Source: Lachnospiraceae bacterium 10-1
Lineage (GTDB): Bacteria; Bacillota; Clostridia; Lachnospirales; Lachnospiraceae
Direction of reading: 5' to 3'
Assembly (NCBI GenBank): GCA_000403495.2
Contig: KE159820.1
Location: forward strand, 1-64,000
Length of the DNA: 64,000 bases
Below are positions 43,800 to 51,879 of the stretch, piece after piece; position 1 is the first letter of the stretch; each line of letters starts with the position of its first letter. Made by a program: the position numbers and the translations under genes. The notes beneath the pieces were generated by a model. It was not told the origin of the DNA. It was given only the letters and a program-made list of their open reading frames with translations, and did not search any database.

Positions 43800-44705
43800 T
43801 TACCTTTTCATTTCACCCACCACAATACGAAGTGCCTGCATTTGGTTTTGAATATCAACCTCTTTATGCTTTCCTCCAAATTCTCCATCCAGCGTCCAGG
43901 GAATTTCCTCCTTGGATGTAATTTTCAGATGGCTGGTCTTAAAACAGTACATACAATCCGTATTGATACTTCTGTTTAGAAGAGCCGCCATAATCAGATT
44001 TAGTTCCACTGGATTAGAGGGCTTTTTGATCAATGTGACTTCAAATTCTCCATCATCCAGTTGAACAAATTTTCCTGTAATCCGCTTAAAACCTCCCACG
44101 GAAACAGAATTGGTAATCATTCCAAATAAAAACTCTCCTTCTACGGAAAGCTCACTGCTTTCCACTTTCAGATTATATGCCTTTACCGCCGGAAGCCTGC
44201 GCATCCCTTCCAAAACATATGCCATGTGCCCCAGCAGATTTTTTATATCCTGAGGCGTTTCATAAGAAACATCCGTAAAAATTCCAAATGCCGCTATATA
44301 TACAAAAATATCTTCATTAAATTTTCCTATATCGAAACCCAGCATATTTTCTTTTACAATCATCTGTGCAGCAGCAATCATATTCTTTGGTATTTTTAAG
44401 CTGTTGGCAAAATCATTTGTGCTTCCTGCCGGTACATATCCAATAGGTAGTTTTTCCTCACATTGCATCATTCCGGTCACCACTTCGTCCAGTGTGCCAT
44501 CTCCTCCGCTGCATACTACCAGATCATAAAACTGAAAAGTTCTTTCCCTGACTGCCCTTACAGCATCTCCCTTTGCCTGTGTAGGATAGGCGGTTACTTC
44601 ATATCCTGCTTTAGTAAATATATCTATAATATCAAACAGATTTGTTTTAATTTTCGTTTTACCTGCCTTGGGATTATATATAAAAAGCAGTTTCTTTTTC
44701 GTCAT
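43800..44705 (-). CDS. diacylglycerol kinase/YegS-like lipid kinase
   Basis: A 301-residue lipid kinase of the DAGK catalytic superfamily. It has the N-terminal IYNPKAGK motif, the nucleotide loop VVCSGGDGTLDEVVTGM, and PIGYVPAGSTNDFANSLKIP. In Firmicutes such DgkB-type enzymes recycle diacylglycerol from lipoteichoic acid synthesis; the lipid substrate here is inferred. The start at 44705 follows AAAGGAG by six bases. It is the last gene after the Crh-like gene, 74 bp away. Confidence 0.9.
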   Translation of the reverse strand: MTKKKLLFIYNPKAGKTKIKTNLFDIIDIFTKAGYEVTAYPTQAKGDAVRAVRERTFQFYDLVVCSGGDGTLDEVVTGMMQCEEKLPIGYVPAGSTNDFANSLKIPKNMIAAAQMIVKENMLGFDIGKFNEDIFVYIAAFGIFTDVSYETPQDIKNLLGHMAYVLEGMRRLPAVKAYNLKVESSELSVEGEFLFGMITNSVSVGGFKRITGKFVQLDDGEFEVTLIKKPSNPVELNLIMAALLNRSINTDCMYCFKTSHLKITSKEEIPWTLDGEFGGKHKEVDIQNQMQALRIVVGEMKR

Positions 44706-44779
44706 TTTTAATCTCCTTTTGTTGGCAAAAAGAGCAAAGCATGCGCTTTGCTCCAATACCTTTTTCAATAATCCGTTCT

Positions 44780-45037
44780 CTATTTCTTTCCGCTCAAATA
44801 TTCTTCCATACTCTGTATTGCTTCTTCTTCATCTTTTCCGTCTGCAATCACTTTTACAGCCTCACCGCTGCCAAGTGCCAGACTCATCATTCCCATAATG
44901 CTTTTCGCATTAACCTTTTTTCCATCTGTTTCAATATAAACAGAACTTTCATACTGGCTGGCAACTTGCACCAACATTGCCACAGGCCTTGCCTGCAATC
45001 CTTCCGTTAACTGAATCGTAACAGACTTTTCCATCAT
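44780..45037 (-). CDS. crh: Crh-like HPr paralogue with Gln at position 15
   Basis: An 85-residue HPr-fold protein. The phosphotransferase site, normally His15 in GLHARPA, is GLQARPV with Gln15, so it cannot carry PEP-derived phosphate. The regulatory Ser46 region NAKSIMGMMSL is intact, so HPr kinase could phosphorylate it. These two traits and the exact length match Bacillus Crh, a co-repressor partner of CcpA, and the whiA-crh order is the same. The ATG at 45037 follows GGAGGAG. HprK is encoded 4 kb upstream in the same block. The name is by analogy. Confidence 0.82.
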   Translation of the reverse strand: MMEKSVTIQLTEGLQARPVAMLVQVASQYESSVYIETDGKKVNAKSIMGMMSLALGSGEAVKVIADGKDEEEAIQSMEEYLSGKK

Positions 45038-45050
45038 AAAACTCCTCCTT

Positions 45051-45923
45051 TTAAACCCTAATCCTTTCCGCCAATTCACTTAGTTTTCTCAATCTATGAT
45101 TAACACCGGATTTCCCCACCGGCGGATTAAGATACTCTCCCAATTCATGAAGAGAGCTTTCCGGATGCTCTAACCGGGCCTGCGCTGTCTGCCTTAAGTT
45201 ATCCGGCAGATTTGATAACCCATAATTTTTTTGTAAAAGCAAAATATCCTCTATCTGCTTACTTGCTGCATTAACCGTCTTTGTAATATTGGCGGCTTCA
45301 CAATTGACCTGACGATTGATAGAATTTCTCACTTCCTTTTCAATTCTCAGATTTTCAAGCTGCATCAGGGATAAATGCGCACCCATTACATTTAAAAGGT
45401 CAACAATTCCTGCGCCTTCCTTCAAATATACTACATAATATTTTTTCCGTCTGACAATTTTAGCCTCTATATCAAAACTACAGATTACTTGCTGAATCTG
45501 TAATGCATGTGCTTCATTTTCACATACAAATTCCAAATGATACCCCTTATTGGGATCGCTCATGGAACCAATGCTTAAAAAAGCGCCCCGCAGAAAAGCT
45601 CTCCTGCAGCAGCTGTTTTTTATCAAAAGCGGATGAACTTCTTCATCCAATTGATGCATGCGTCCTGTTTCATCTAAAATCTTAACTGCCTGCAAAAGTT
45701 TTACAACATTATCATTAATAATAAATGTTTTTTTCAATAATGTAAAGTACTTTCTATCAGCGAATGGATTTTCAGAATGTATCACTACATTTTCCAGGAC
45801 ATCGCCGCACAGTTCCATTCTACATCCAAAATGAATAACAGCCGCCAGTTCAGCCAGTCCGCAGTGCCTGGATCCAGGTATGACCTTTTCCAGTTCTTCC
45901 TTTACTTTTGATGAAAATGACAT
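45051..45923 (-). CDS. whiA: DNA-binding protein WhiA
   Basis: WhiA links cell division and chromosome segregation in Firmicutes and sporulation in actinobacteria. The 290-residue protein has the N-terminal homing-endonuclease-like domain (FLRGAFLSIGSMSDPNKGYHLEF; catalytic acids are lost, as is usual) and a C-terminal helix-turn-helix (SLHELGEYLNPPVGKSGVNHRLRKL, roughly residues 258-282). It is slightly shorter than the common 310-315. It follows rapZ by 38 bp and precedes the Crh-like gene by 13 bp. Confidence 0.95.
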   Translation of the reverse strand: MSFSSKVKEELEKVIPGSRHCGLAELAAVIHFGCRMELCGDVLENVVIHSENPFADRKYFTLLKKTFIINDNVVKLLQAVKILDETGRMHQLDEEVHPLLIKNSCCRRAFLRGAFLSIGSMSDPNKGYHLEFVCENEAHALQIQQVICSFDIEAKIVRRKKYYVVYLKEGAGIVDLLNVMGAHLSLMQLENLRIEKEVRNSINRQVNCEAANITKTVNAASKQIEDILLLQKNYGLSNLPDNLRQTAQARLEHPESSLHELGEYLNPPVGKSGVNHRLRKLSELAERIRV

Positions 45924-45961
45924 AATTTCTATCCTTTTTCTCCCTGCCTGCGCGCAATATG

Positions 45962-46825
45962 TTATATTCCTTGTCCCACATCGCGGTGTGCGATTTTAAT
46001 TCCATAACCGCCTTTATTTTTCATTTCTTCATATAATTTATTAGCCAGCGTCACACTTCTGTGTTTTCCTCCGGTGCACCCGATTGCAATGACCAGCTGA
46101 TATTTACCTTCTTTAATGTAATTGGGAATCAAAAATCTTACCATGTCCGACAATTTTTCAATAAAGATATGAGCCTCCCGAAAACTCATAACATAATCCT
46201 GAACTTCACTTTCATTTCCCGTCTTATGTTTCAGCTCCTCAATATAAAATGGATTAGGCAAAAATCTGACATCAAACACCAAGTCTGCATCTGCCGGAAT
46301 ACCATATTTAAACCCAAAGGATAAAACAGTAACCATAAGGCTGTTGTATTCCTCATTTTGTATAAAAATCCTGTTCAGCTCTTCTTTTAACTCTCTGGTC
46401 AGCAGATTCGTCGTGTCTATTACATAATCTGCCTTTTCTCTGATATCATTTAAAATTTCTCTTTCTTTGTAAATGCCATCCTCTATCCTGCCATCTAAAG
46501 ATAAAGGATGCATTCTTCTTGTTTCTTTATAGCGTTTCAATAATGTGCGGTCATTTGCCTCCATAAAAAGGATCTCAAACACATATCCATTTTGTTTTAA
46601 CTTTTCAAGTACTTCCTGTACCTCACGAAATGCCTGATCCGCACGTACATCCAATCCCAATGCAACCTTGGTAACTTCACCACCGGGCGCTGCAATCAAT
46701 TCCACAAATTTTTCGATCAAAAGAACCGGCAGATTATCCACACAATAAAAACCGGCATCTTCAAGCATTCTAAGCGCAGTGCTTTTTCCACCGCCGCTCA
46801 TGCCTGTTACCACTACAAAACGCAT
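45962..46825 (-). CDS. rapZ: RapZ/YvcJ nucleotide-binding protein
   Basis: A 287-residue P-loop protein. It has Walker A GMSGGGKST near the N-terminus, DNLP and a C-terminal domain with FGFKYGIPADADLVFDVRFLPNPFY and AIGCTGGKHRSV. In E. coli RapZ controls glmS small RNAs; in Bacillus YvcJ binds nucleotides and affects competence. The role here is inferred from family. The start at 46825 follows GGGGGTG by five bases; the frame extends upstream into murB without support. YvcK, usually next to it, is absent here. Confidence 0.94.
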   Translation of the reverse strand: MRFVVVTGMSGGGKSTALRMLEDAGFYCVDNLPVLLIEKFVELIAAPGGEVTKVALGLDVRADQAFREVQEVLEKLKQNGYVFEILFMEANDRTLLKRYKETRRMHPLSLDGRIEDGIYKEREILNDIREKADYVIDTTNLLTRELKEELNRIFIQNEEYNSLMVTVLSFGFKYGIPADADLVFDVRFLPNPFYIEELKHKTGNESEVQDYVMSFREAHIFIEKLSDMVRFLIPNYIKEGKYQLVIAIGCTGGKHRSVTLANKLYEEMKNKGGYGIKIAHRDVGQGI

Positions 46826-46877
46826 GTCCACCCCCTGCATATCGTATAACAATCTACAATACCGCAATTCTGTCTGC

Positions 46878-47798
46878 TTAAAAATCACCCAGAAAAACTA
46901 CCTCTGTCTCCAGAAAGACGCCAAATTTATCTTTCACTCTTTCCTGCACTTCCCGTATGACCTCTGCAATATCGGCAGCAGTAGCCCTGCCATCATTAAT
47001 AATAAATCCACAATGCTTTTCAGATACTCTGGCTCCGCCCACGGAGTAGCCTCTTAAGCCTGCATCCATAATCAATTTCCCTGCAAAGTGTCCTTCCGGC
47101 CTTTTAAATGTGCTTCCCGCACTGGCAAACTCCAATGGCTGCTTTTCCTTTCTTTTTATGGAAAGCTCCTCCATTTTTGCCCTGATCTCATCCTGATTTC
47201 CATTTTTAAGATTAAGTATACTTTCAAGCACAACAAAATGTCTGTTTTTAATGGCACTGGTCCGGTATCCAAATTCCATAGTTGAACAATCAAGCTCCAT
47301 TAGTTCTCCCTGATCATTCATTACCTTAACCAGTTCCACAACCTGCTTCATTTCCCCATCATAAGCACCTGCATTCATCACAAGTCCCCCGCCTAAACTG
47401 CCAGGGATTCCTGATGCAAATTCAAGACCTGTCAGCCCGCTCTCCAAAGCCTGCTTTGCCACATTGGACAATAACGCTCCTGCTCCTGCCCTGATACGGG
47501 TACCCTCTGTTTTTATGTCACTCATCCTGCTGCCAATCTGTAAAACAACGCCTTCATATCCTTTATCGCCTACTAAAAGATTGCTTCCATTTCCTATTAT
47601 AAAATAGGGCATCTCTATCATCTTAAAGTAAGGTATCAGCCTTGCAAGCTGTCCGGAATCGCTGATGCGCAGAAAGCATTGTGCTTCTCCGCCTACCCGA
47701 AAGGTGGTATGTTTATACATAGGCTCATTCATTAAAATATCCTCTTCCGGTATATAAGCCTTTATAAACTCATACGTAGCTGAACTGATCTTTTCCAC
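46878..47798 (-). CDS. murB: UDP-N-acetylenolpyruvoylglucosamine reductase
   Basis: Reduces UDP-GlcNAc-enolpyruvate to UDP-MurNAc in peptidoglycan synthesis, with FAD and NADPH. The 306-residue protein shows the FAD phrases GNGSNLLVGDKGYEG and ASGIPGSLGGGLVMNAGAYDGEM, the proton-donor Ser in SAGSTFKRPEG, and a C-terminal Glu in FLETEV. It is a type II MurB, lacking an extra domain. It lies between glucokinase (31 bp) and rapZ (52 bp) in the block. Confidence 0.96.
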   Translation of the reverse strand: MEKISSATYEFIKAYIPEEDILMNEPMYKHTTFRVGGEAQCFLRISDSGQLARLIPYFKMIEMPYFIIGNGSNLLVGDKGYEGVVLQIGSRMSDIKTEGTRIRAGAGALLSNVAKQALESGLTGLEFASGIPGSLGGGLVMNAGAYDGEMKQVVELVKVMNDQGELMELDCSTMEFGYRTSAIKNRHFVVLESILNLKNGNQDEIRAKMEELSIKRKEKQPLEFASAGSTFKRPEGHFAGKLIMDAGLRGYSVGGARVSEKHCGFIINDGRATAADIAEVIREVQERVKDKFGVFLETEVVFLGDF

Positions 47799-47829
47799 TT
47801 TTCCTATTCACCTGCTATTTCCAATATTT

Positions 47830-48768
47830 TTATATGTCCAGTACCAGTTTTGCGGCACCATAAATACCTGCATCATTTCCAAGCGTTGCAAGAGAAAATT
47901 TCACATCCCTGCTGCCATGAAAAACATTTTTCTCATAATAGGGCTTAATATAATCCATAAGGACTTCTCCCGCCTTGGAAACACCGCCTCCAATTACAAT
48001 GGCATCCGGATTTACTACCCCTGCAATAACTGCAAGTGCATTTCCAAGATACTTTCCAAATTCTTCTGCCACTTCCATTGCCAGTTCATCTTTTTCTTTA
48101 ACCGCATCAAAAACAGTCTTGGCAGAAACCTCGCCGTCTCTTAAAATACTGTCCTTATCGCTTTCTTTTAGTTTTCTGTTTGCCAGTCTGGTAATGCCTG
48201 TTGCGGAAGCATACTGCTCAAGGCATCCTTTGTTGCCACAGTTACAGCTCTCTGTTTCATTATCTTCCACATGGATATGTCCGATTTCTCCACCTGCGCC
48301 TGCAGAACCTGTAAGTACTTTTCCACCGACAATAAGTCCGCCGCCCACGCCAGTTCCCAAGGTTACCAGGATCAAATCATTGCTGCCCTGACCGCCGCCC
48401 TTCCACATTTCGCCAAGAGCTGCAACATTAGCGTCATTTCCTGCCATTACCGGCATCTGGAGAAGTTCTTCAAGGGTTACTTTAATGCTAAAAGTATCCC
48501 ACCCTAAATTAACAGCCTTATGAACCACCCCTGCACTGTCAATTGGACCAGGAGCCCCCACTCCAACGCCAGCGATCAATTCCGTGTCAATTTGTTTTTC
48601 AGTAATTTTATTTCTGATGCTTTCAGCAATGTCAGGCAGAATGAGACTGCCGCTATCCTGTGTTCTGGTTGGGATTTCCCACTTATCCAAAAGAATTCCT
48701 TTTACATCAAACAATCCAAGCTTAACGCTTGTTCCCCCTATGTCTACTCCAAAAACATATTGACTCAT
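47830..48768 (-). CDS. glk: ROK-family glucokinase
   Basis: Phosphorylates glucose with ATP. The 312-residue protein has the ATP motif FGVDIGGTSVKLGLF at the start, the substrate motif GNDANVAALGE with its catalytic Asp, GTGVGGG, and the ROK zinc signature CNCGNKGCLEQ. No DNA-binding domain is attached, so it is an enzyme rather than a repressor. It lies between hprK and murB, tying glucose entry to wall synthesis and HPr kinase. Confidence 0.93.
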   Translation of the reverse strand: MSQYVFGVDIGGTSVKLGLFDVKGILLDKWEIPTRTQDSGSLILPDIAESIRNKITEKQIDTELIAGVGVGAPGPIDSAGVVHKAVNLGWDTFSIKVTLEELLQMPVMAGNDANVAALGEMWKGGGQGSNDLILVTLGTGVGGGLIVGGKVLTGSAGAGGEIGHIHVEDNETESCNCGNKGCLEQYASATGITRLANRKLKESDKDSILRDGEVSAKTVFDAVKEKDELAMEVAEEFGKYLGNALAVIAGVVNPDAIVIGGGVSKAGEVLMDYIKPYYEKNVFHGSRDVKFSLATLGNDAGIYGAAKLVLDI

Positions 48769-48865
48769 AAGCTTCCCCTCTCTTTATCTTTATTTTAATT
48801 GTATAAATTTATGCCATTATTTTTAAATTATTTACTTCATCCATGTCTTTCTATATATACAGAAA

Positions 48866-49807
48866 TTAGTCCTCATCTTCATCACGCCCTTTTGTGAGGG
48901 ATTCCTGTACCCTTCTGTAAAGCTCCTGAGCCGCATTATAACCCATCTTCTTCTGACGGTGATTGATTGCTGCCGATTCACAGATAATAGCAAGATTCCG
49001 GCCGGGGCGTATGGGAATATTGTGGCATACAATCTTATTGCCTAAATACTCCGTGTATTCCTCTTCAAGGCCAAGCCTGTCATATTCTTTTTCTTTATCC
49101 CAGTCCTCCAGGCGGATGACTAAGTCAATGGTTTGTGTATCCTTAACGCTGGAAACACCAAACAAAGTCTTAACATCCACAATTCCAATTCCTCTAAGTT
49201 CAATAAAGTGCTTTGTAATATCAGGTGCGGAACCAACCAGTGTATCATCACTTACCTTCCTGATCTCAACTGCATCGTCTGTCACAAGACGGTGCCCTCT
49301 CTTGATCAGTTCCAATGCCGCCTCTGATTTACCAATTCCACTTTCGCCTGTAATTAAAACTCCCTCACCATAAACATCCACCAAAACGCCATGAACGGAG
49401 ATGCAAGGTGCAAGCATAACATTCAGCCATCTTATAATTTCAGACATAAAACCGGAAGTGGACTTTTTCGTCATCAGGATAGGAACGTTATTTTCAATTG
49501 CAGTACGCATAAAAAGCTCATCCGGCTTTAATTCGCGACAAAAAACAATTGCCGGTATTTCACAGGAAAGAAGTCTTTGATAAATTTCTTTTTTTCTTGC
49601 TTCCGGCAGTCCTTCCATATAAGTATATTCCACAAATCCTATGATCTGTAGTCTGGTCGCTTCAAAATGTTCAAAATAACCTGCCATCTGAAGGGCCGGT
49701 CTGTTAATATCAGGCTGTGTAACCCTAATCTTGGAAATATCTAACTCAGGCGTCAGATTTTCAAGCTGCATTTTTTCGATGATCCGCTCAAGTTTTACGT
49801 TGGACAT
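48866..49807 (-). CDS. hprK: HPr kinase/phosphorylase
   Basis: Phosphorylates and dephosphorylates Ser46 of HPr and Crh, controlling carbon catabolite repression. The 313-residue protein has catalytic His139 in SVHGVLVDVYGEG, Walker A GESGIGKS (154-161), the family signature ELRGIGIVDVKTLFG and the C-terminal HNIPIRPGRNLAIICE. It lies after uvrC (98 bp) and before glucokinase. Its likely substrate, the Gln15 Crh-like protein, is in the same block; a standard HPr is not in the window. Confidence 0.97.
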   Translation of the reverse strand: MSNVKLERIIEKMQLENLTPELDISKIRVTQPDINRPALQMAGYFEHFEATRLQIIGFVEYTYMEGLPEARKKEIYQRLLSCEIPAIVFCRELKPDELFMRTAIENNVPILMTKKSTSGFMSEIIRWLNVMLAPCISVHGVLVDVYGEGVLITGESGIGKSEAALELIKRGHRLVTDDAVEIRKVSDDTLVGSAPDITKHFIELRGIGIVDVKTLFGVSSVKDTQTIDLVIRLEDWDKEKEYDRLGLEEEYTEYLGNKIVCHNIPIRPGRNLAIICESAAINHRQKKMGYNAAQELYRRVQESLTKGRDEDED

Positions 49808-49905
49808 AACCTGCTCCTTTTCTAATTTTAATAATTTTATAACTATACCTAGCGATATTGTATCACAGAAAATTTACAATCTCAATAGCTCCTGCCGGCC
49901 ATCCT

Positions 49906-51771
49906 TTATTCTTTGCCATGAAAAAATTCATAAATCCCGCGGGCTATTGATTCCGGAATCTCATCTACCCCTGCCAGTGTTTCTACATCAGCATTTTGTA
50001 TTTCTTCTATAGATTTAAAGCATCTCATTAGCGCCTTTCTTCTTGACGGTCCCACCCCTGGGATCTCATCAAGCACTGATTTTACCTGGGCCTTAGAGCG
50101 GAGGGATCTGTGATATTCAATTGCAAATCTGTGCGCTTCATCCTGTATTCTGGTGACCAGTTTAAATCCTTCACTATTTCTGTCAATTCCAATTTCTTCA
50201 TTATTATAGTACAATCCTCTTGTATTATGACTGTCATCTTTCACCATACCGCAGACGGGAATATCCAGCTTAAGTTCCTCCAATACCTGAAGCGCAATAT
50301 TCACCTGCCCTTTGCCGCCATCCATCAAAATCAAATCCGGGAATCTGGTAAAACTTCCGAATTCCTTCTCCAGCTCTTTTTCATCCAGCTCCTTTTTCTC
50401 CTCTATGCCATGAAGGAATCTTCTGGTCAGAACTTCTCTCATACATGCATAATCATCCGGTCCTGAAACAGATTTAATCCGGAACTTTCTATAATCACTG
50501 CGTTTCGGCCTGCCTTTTTCAAAAACTACCATAGAACCTACATTTGCAAAACCACTGATGTTAGAAATATCATAAGCCTCCATCCGGCTGGCCTTAGTAA
50601 GCCCCAAAAGTCCTGCTATCTCCCTGACAGCACCAATGGTTCTTCCCTCTTCTCTTCTAATACGTTCCTTATCCTGTGTCAGCACCAGCATGGCGTTTTT
50701 ACCTGCAAGTTCCACCAGCTTTTCCTTGATACCGATTTTCGGCACCCGTACATAGACTCTGCCGCCACGCCTGTTGGAAAGCCATTGCTCTATAACTTCT
50801 ACGTCCTCTATCTCTTCCTGAAGAATTAATTCTCTGGGAATAAAAGGAGTTCCCGCATAAAACTGTTTGACAAAATCCAGAAGAATCTGTTTCGCCGAAA
50901 TTCCCGACACATGTGTCATATAAAAATGCTCTCTTCCGATCAGTTTGCCGTCCCTGACAAAAAAAACCTGTACTACAGCATCTTTATCATCTACTGCCAG
51001 AGCAATCACATCTTTATCCTCGCCTGTACTGTCAGTAATTTTCTGTTTAGAAGCAATCTGTTTCACGCTGTTATACAAATCCCTGTAGCGGATTGCTTCC
51101 TCAAATTCCATCTGCTGTGAAGCCTCCTGCATTTTTTGCTCCAGTTCTTTTAGCGTATCCTGGTAACTTCCATTTAAAAAATCCAATGCTTTCTTAATCT
51201 GCTGCTGATAGGTTTCCTGTGAAATATTCCCCTGACAGGGCGCCATGCACTGCTTAATATGGTAGTTTAAACAGGCTCTGTCATTCCCACATTCCTTTGG
51301 AAGGTTTTTATTACAGGTACGAAGCTGATAAAGCTTATTAATCAGGTCAATCGTATCCTTCACTGCTGCCGCACTGGTATAGGGGCCAAAATATCTGGAA
51401 CGGTCCTTTTTCATCTGTCTTGAAAACAATACCCTTGGATATTCCTCTCCCAGCGTTACTTTAATATAAGGATACGTCTTATCGTCCTTAAGCAGCGTAT
51501 TATACTTGGGACTGTGCTCTTTGATCAGATTATTTTCCAAAACCAGCGCCTCTAATTCGGAATCAGTGACTATATATTCAAACCGGCTGATCAATGTAAC
51601 CATCTTGTCTATTTGAGGGCCCCTGCCAATATTTTTACGGAAATATGATCTTACCCGGCTGTGAAGGTCTACTGCCTTTCCAACATAAATAATATGATCC
51701 GTCTCATCACGCATAATATATACACCGGGACAATGAGGCAGCTTTTTTAATTCATCCTGAAAATCAAACAT
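49906..51771 (-). CDS. uvrC: excinuclease ABC subunit C
   Basis: Makes the dual incisions in nucleotide excision repair. The 621-residue protein has an N-terminal GIY-YIG nuclease ([20 protein letters not shown]), a Cys cluster region ([27 protein letters not shown]), a UVR motif for UvrB contact ([18 protein letters not shown]), an RNase H-like nuclease with [10 protein letters not shown] and a C-terminal helix-hairpin-helix pair ([16 protein letters not shown]). All parts are intact. It follows ftsH by 108 bp. Confidence 0.97.
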   Translation of the reverse strand: MFDFQDELKKLPHCPGVYIMRDETDHIIYVGKAVDLHSRVRSYFRKNIGRGPQIDKMVTLISRFEYIVTDSELEALVLENNLIKEHSPKYNTLLKDDKTYPYIKVTLGEEYPRVLFSRQMKKDRSRYFGPYTSAAAVKDTIDLINKLYQLRTCNKNLPKECGNDRACLNYHIKQCMAPCQGNISQETYQQQIKKALDFLNGSYQDTLKELEQKMQEASQQMEFEEAIRYRDLYNSVKQIASKQKITDSTGEDKDVIALAVDDKDAVVQVFFVRDGKLIGREHFYMTHVSGISAKQILLDFVKQFYAGTPFIPRELILQEEIEDVEVIEQWLSNRRGGRVYVRVPKIGIKEKLVELAGKNAMLVLTQDKERIRREEGRTIGAVREIAGLLGLTKASRMEAYDISNISGFANVGSMVVFEKGRPKRSDYRKFRIKSVSGPDDYACMREVLTRRFLHGIEEKKELDEKELEKEFGSFTRFPDLILMDGGKGQVNIALQVLEELKLDIPVCGMVKDDSHNTRGLYYNNEEIGIDRNSEGFKLVTRIQDEAHRFAIEYHRSLRSKAQVKSVLDEIPGVGPSRRKALMRCFKSIEEIQNADVETLAGVDEIPESIARGIYEFFHGKE

Positions 51772-51831
51772 CCGTAAAATCCTCCTGTTCTATGTATATG
51801 GAAGTCGATGCATTAAAATCGGTATACAGGG

Positions 51832-51861
51832 AAGCAAGCGCCCCAAAGGAGCGCTTGCTGT
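51832..51861 (-). terminator. hairpin after ftsH
   Basis: AGCAAGCGC and GCGCTTGCT pair perfectly over 9 bp (minus strand), but only TCCCT follows. It may be a weak terminator or a processing and stability element between ftsH and uvrC. Confidence 0.5.
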
Positions 51862-51879
51862 TATTTCACATAGGAAAGG

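Noticed and set aside
50110-50466. Plus-strand ORF inside uvrC
   Set aside because: It is antisense to a fully conserved uvrC frame, lacks a ribosome site and has no recognisable domain. The same holds for the many other antisense ORFs in dnaX, ftsH, pyrG and amt.
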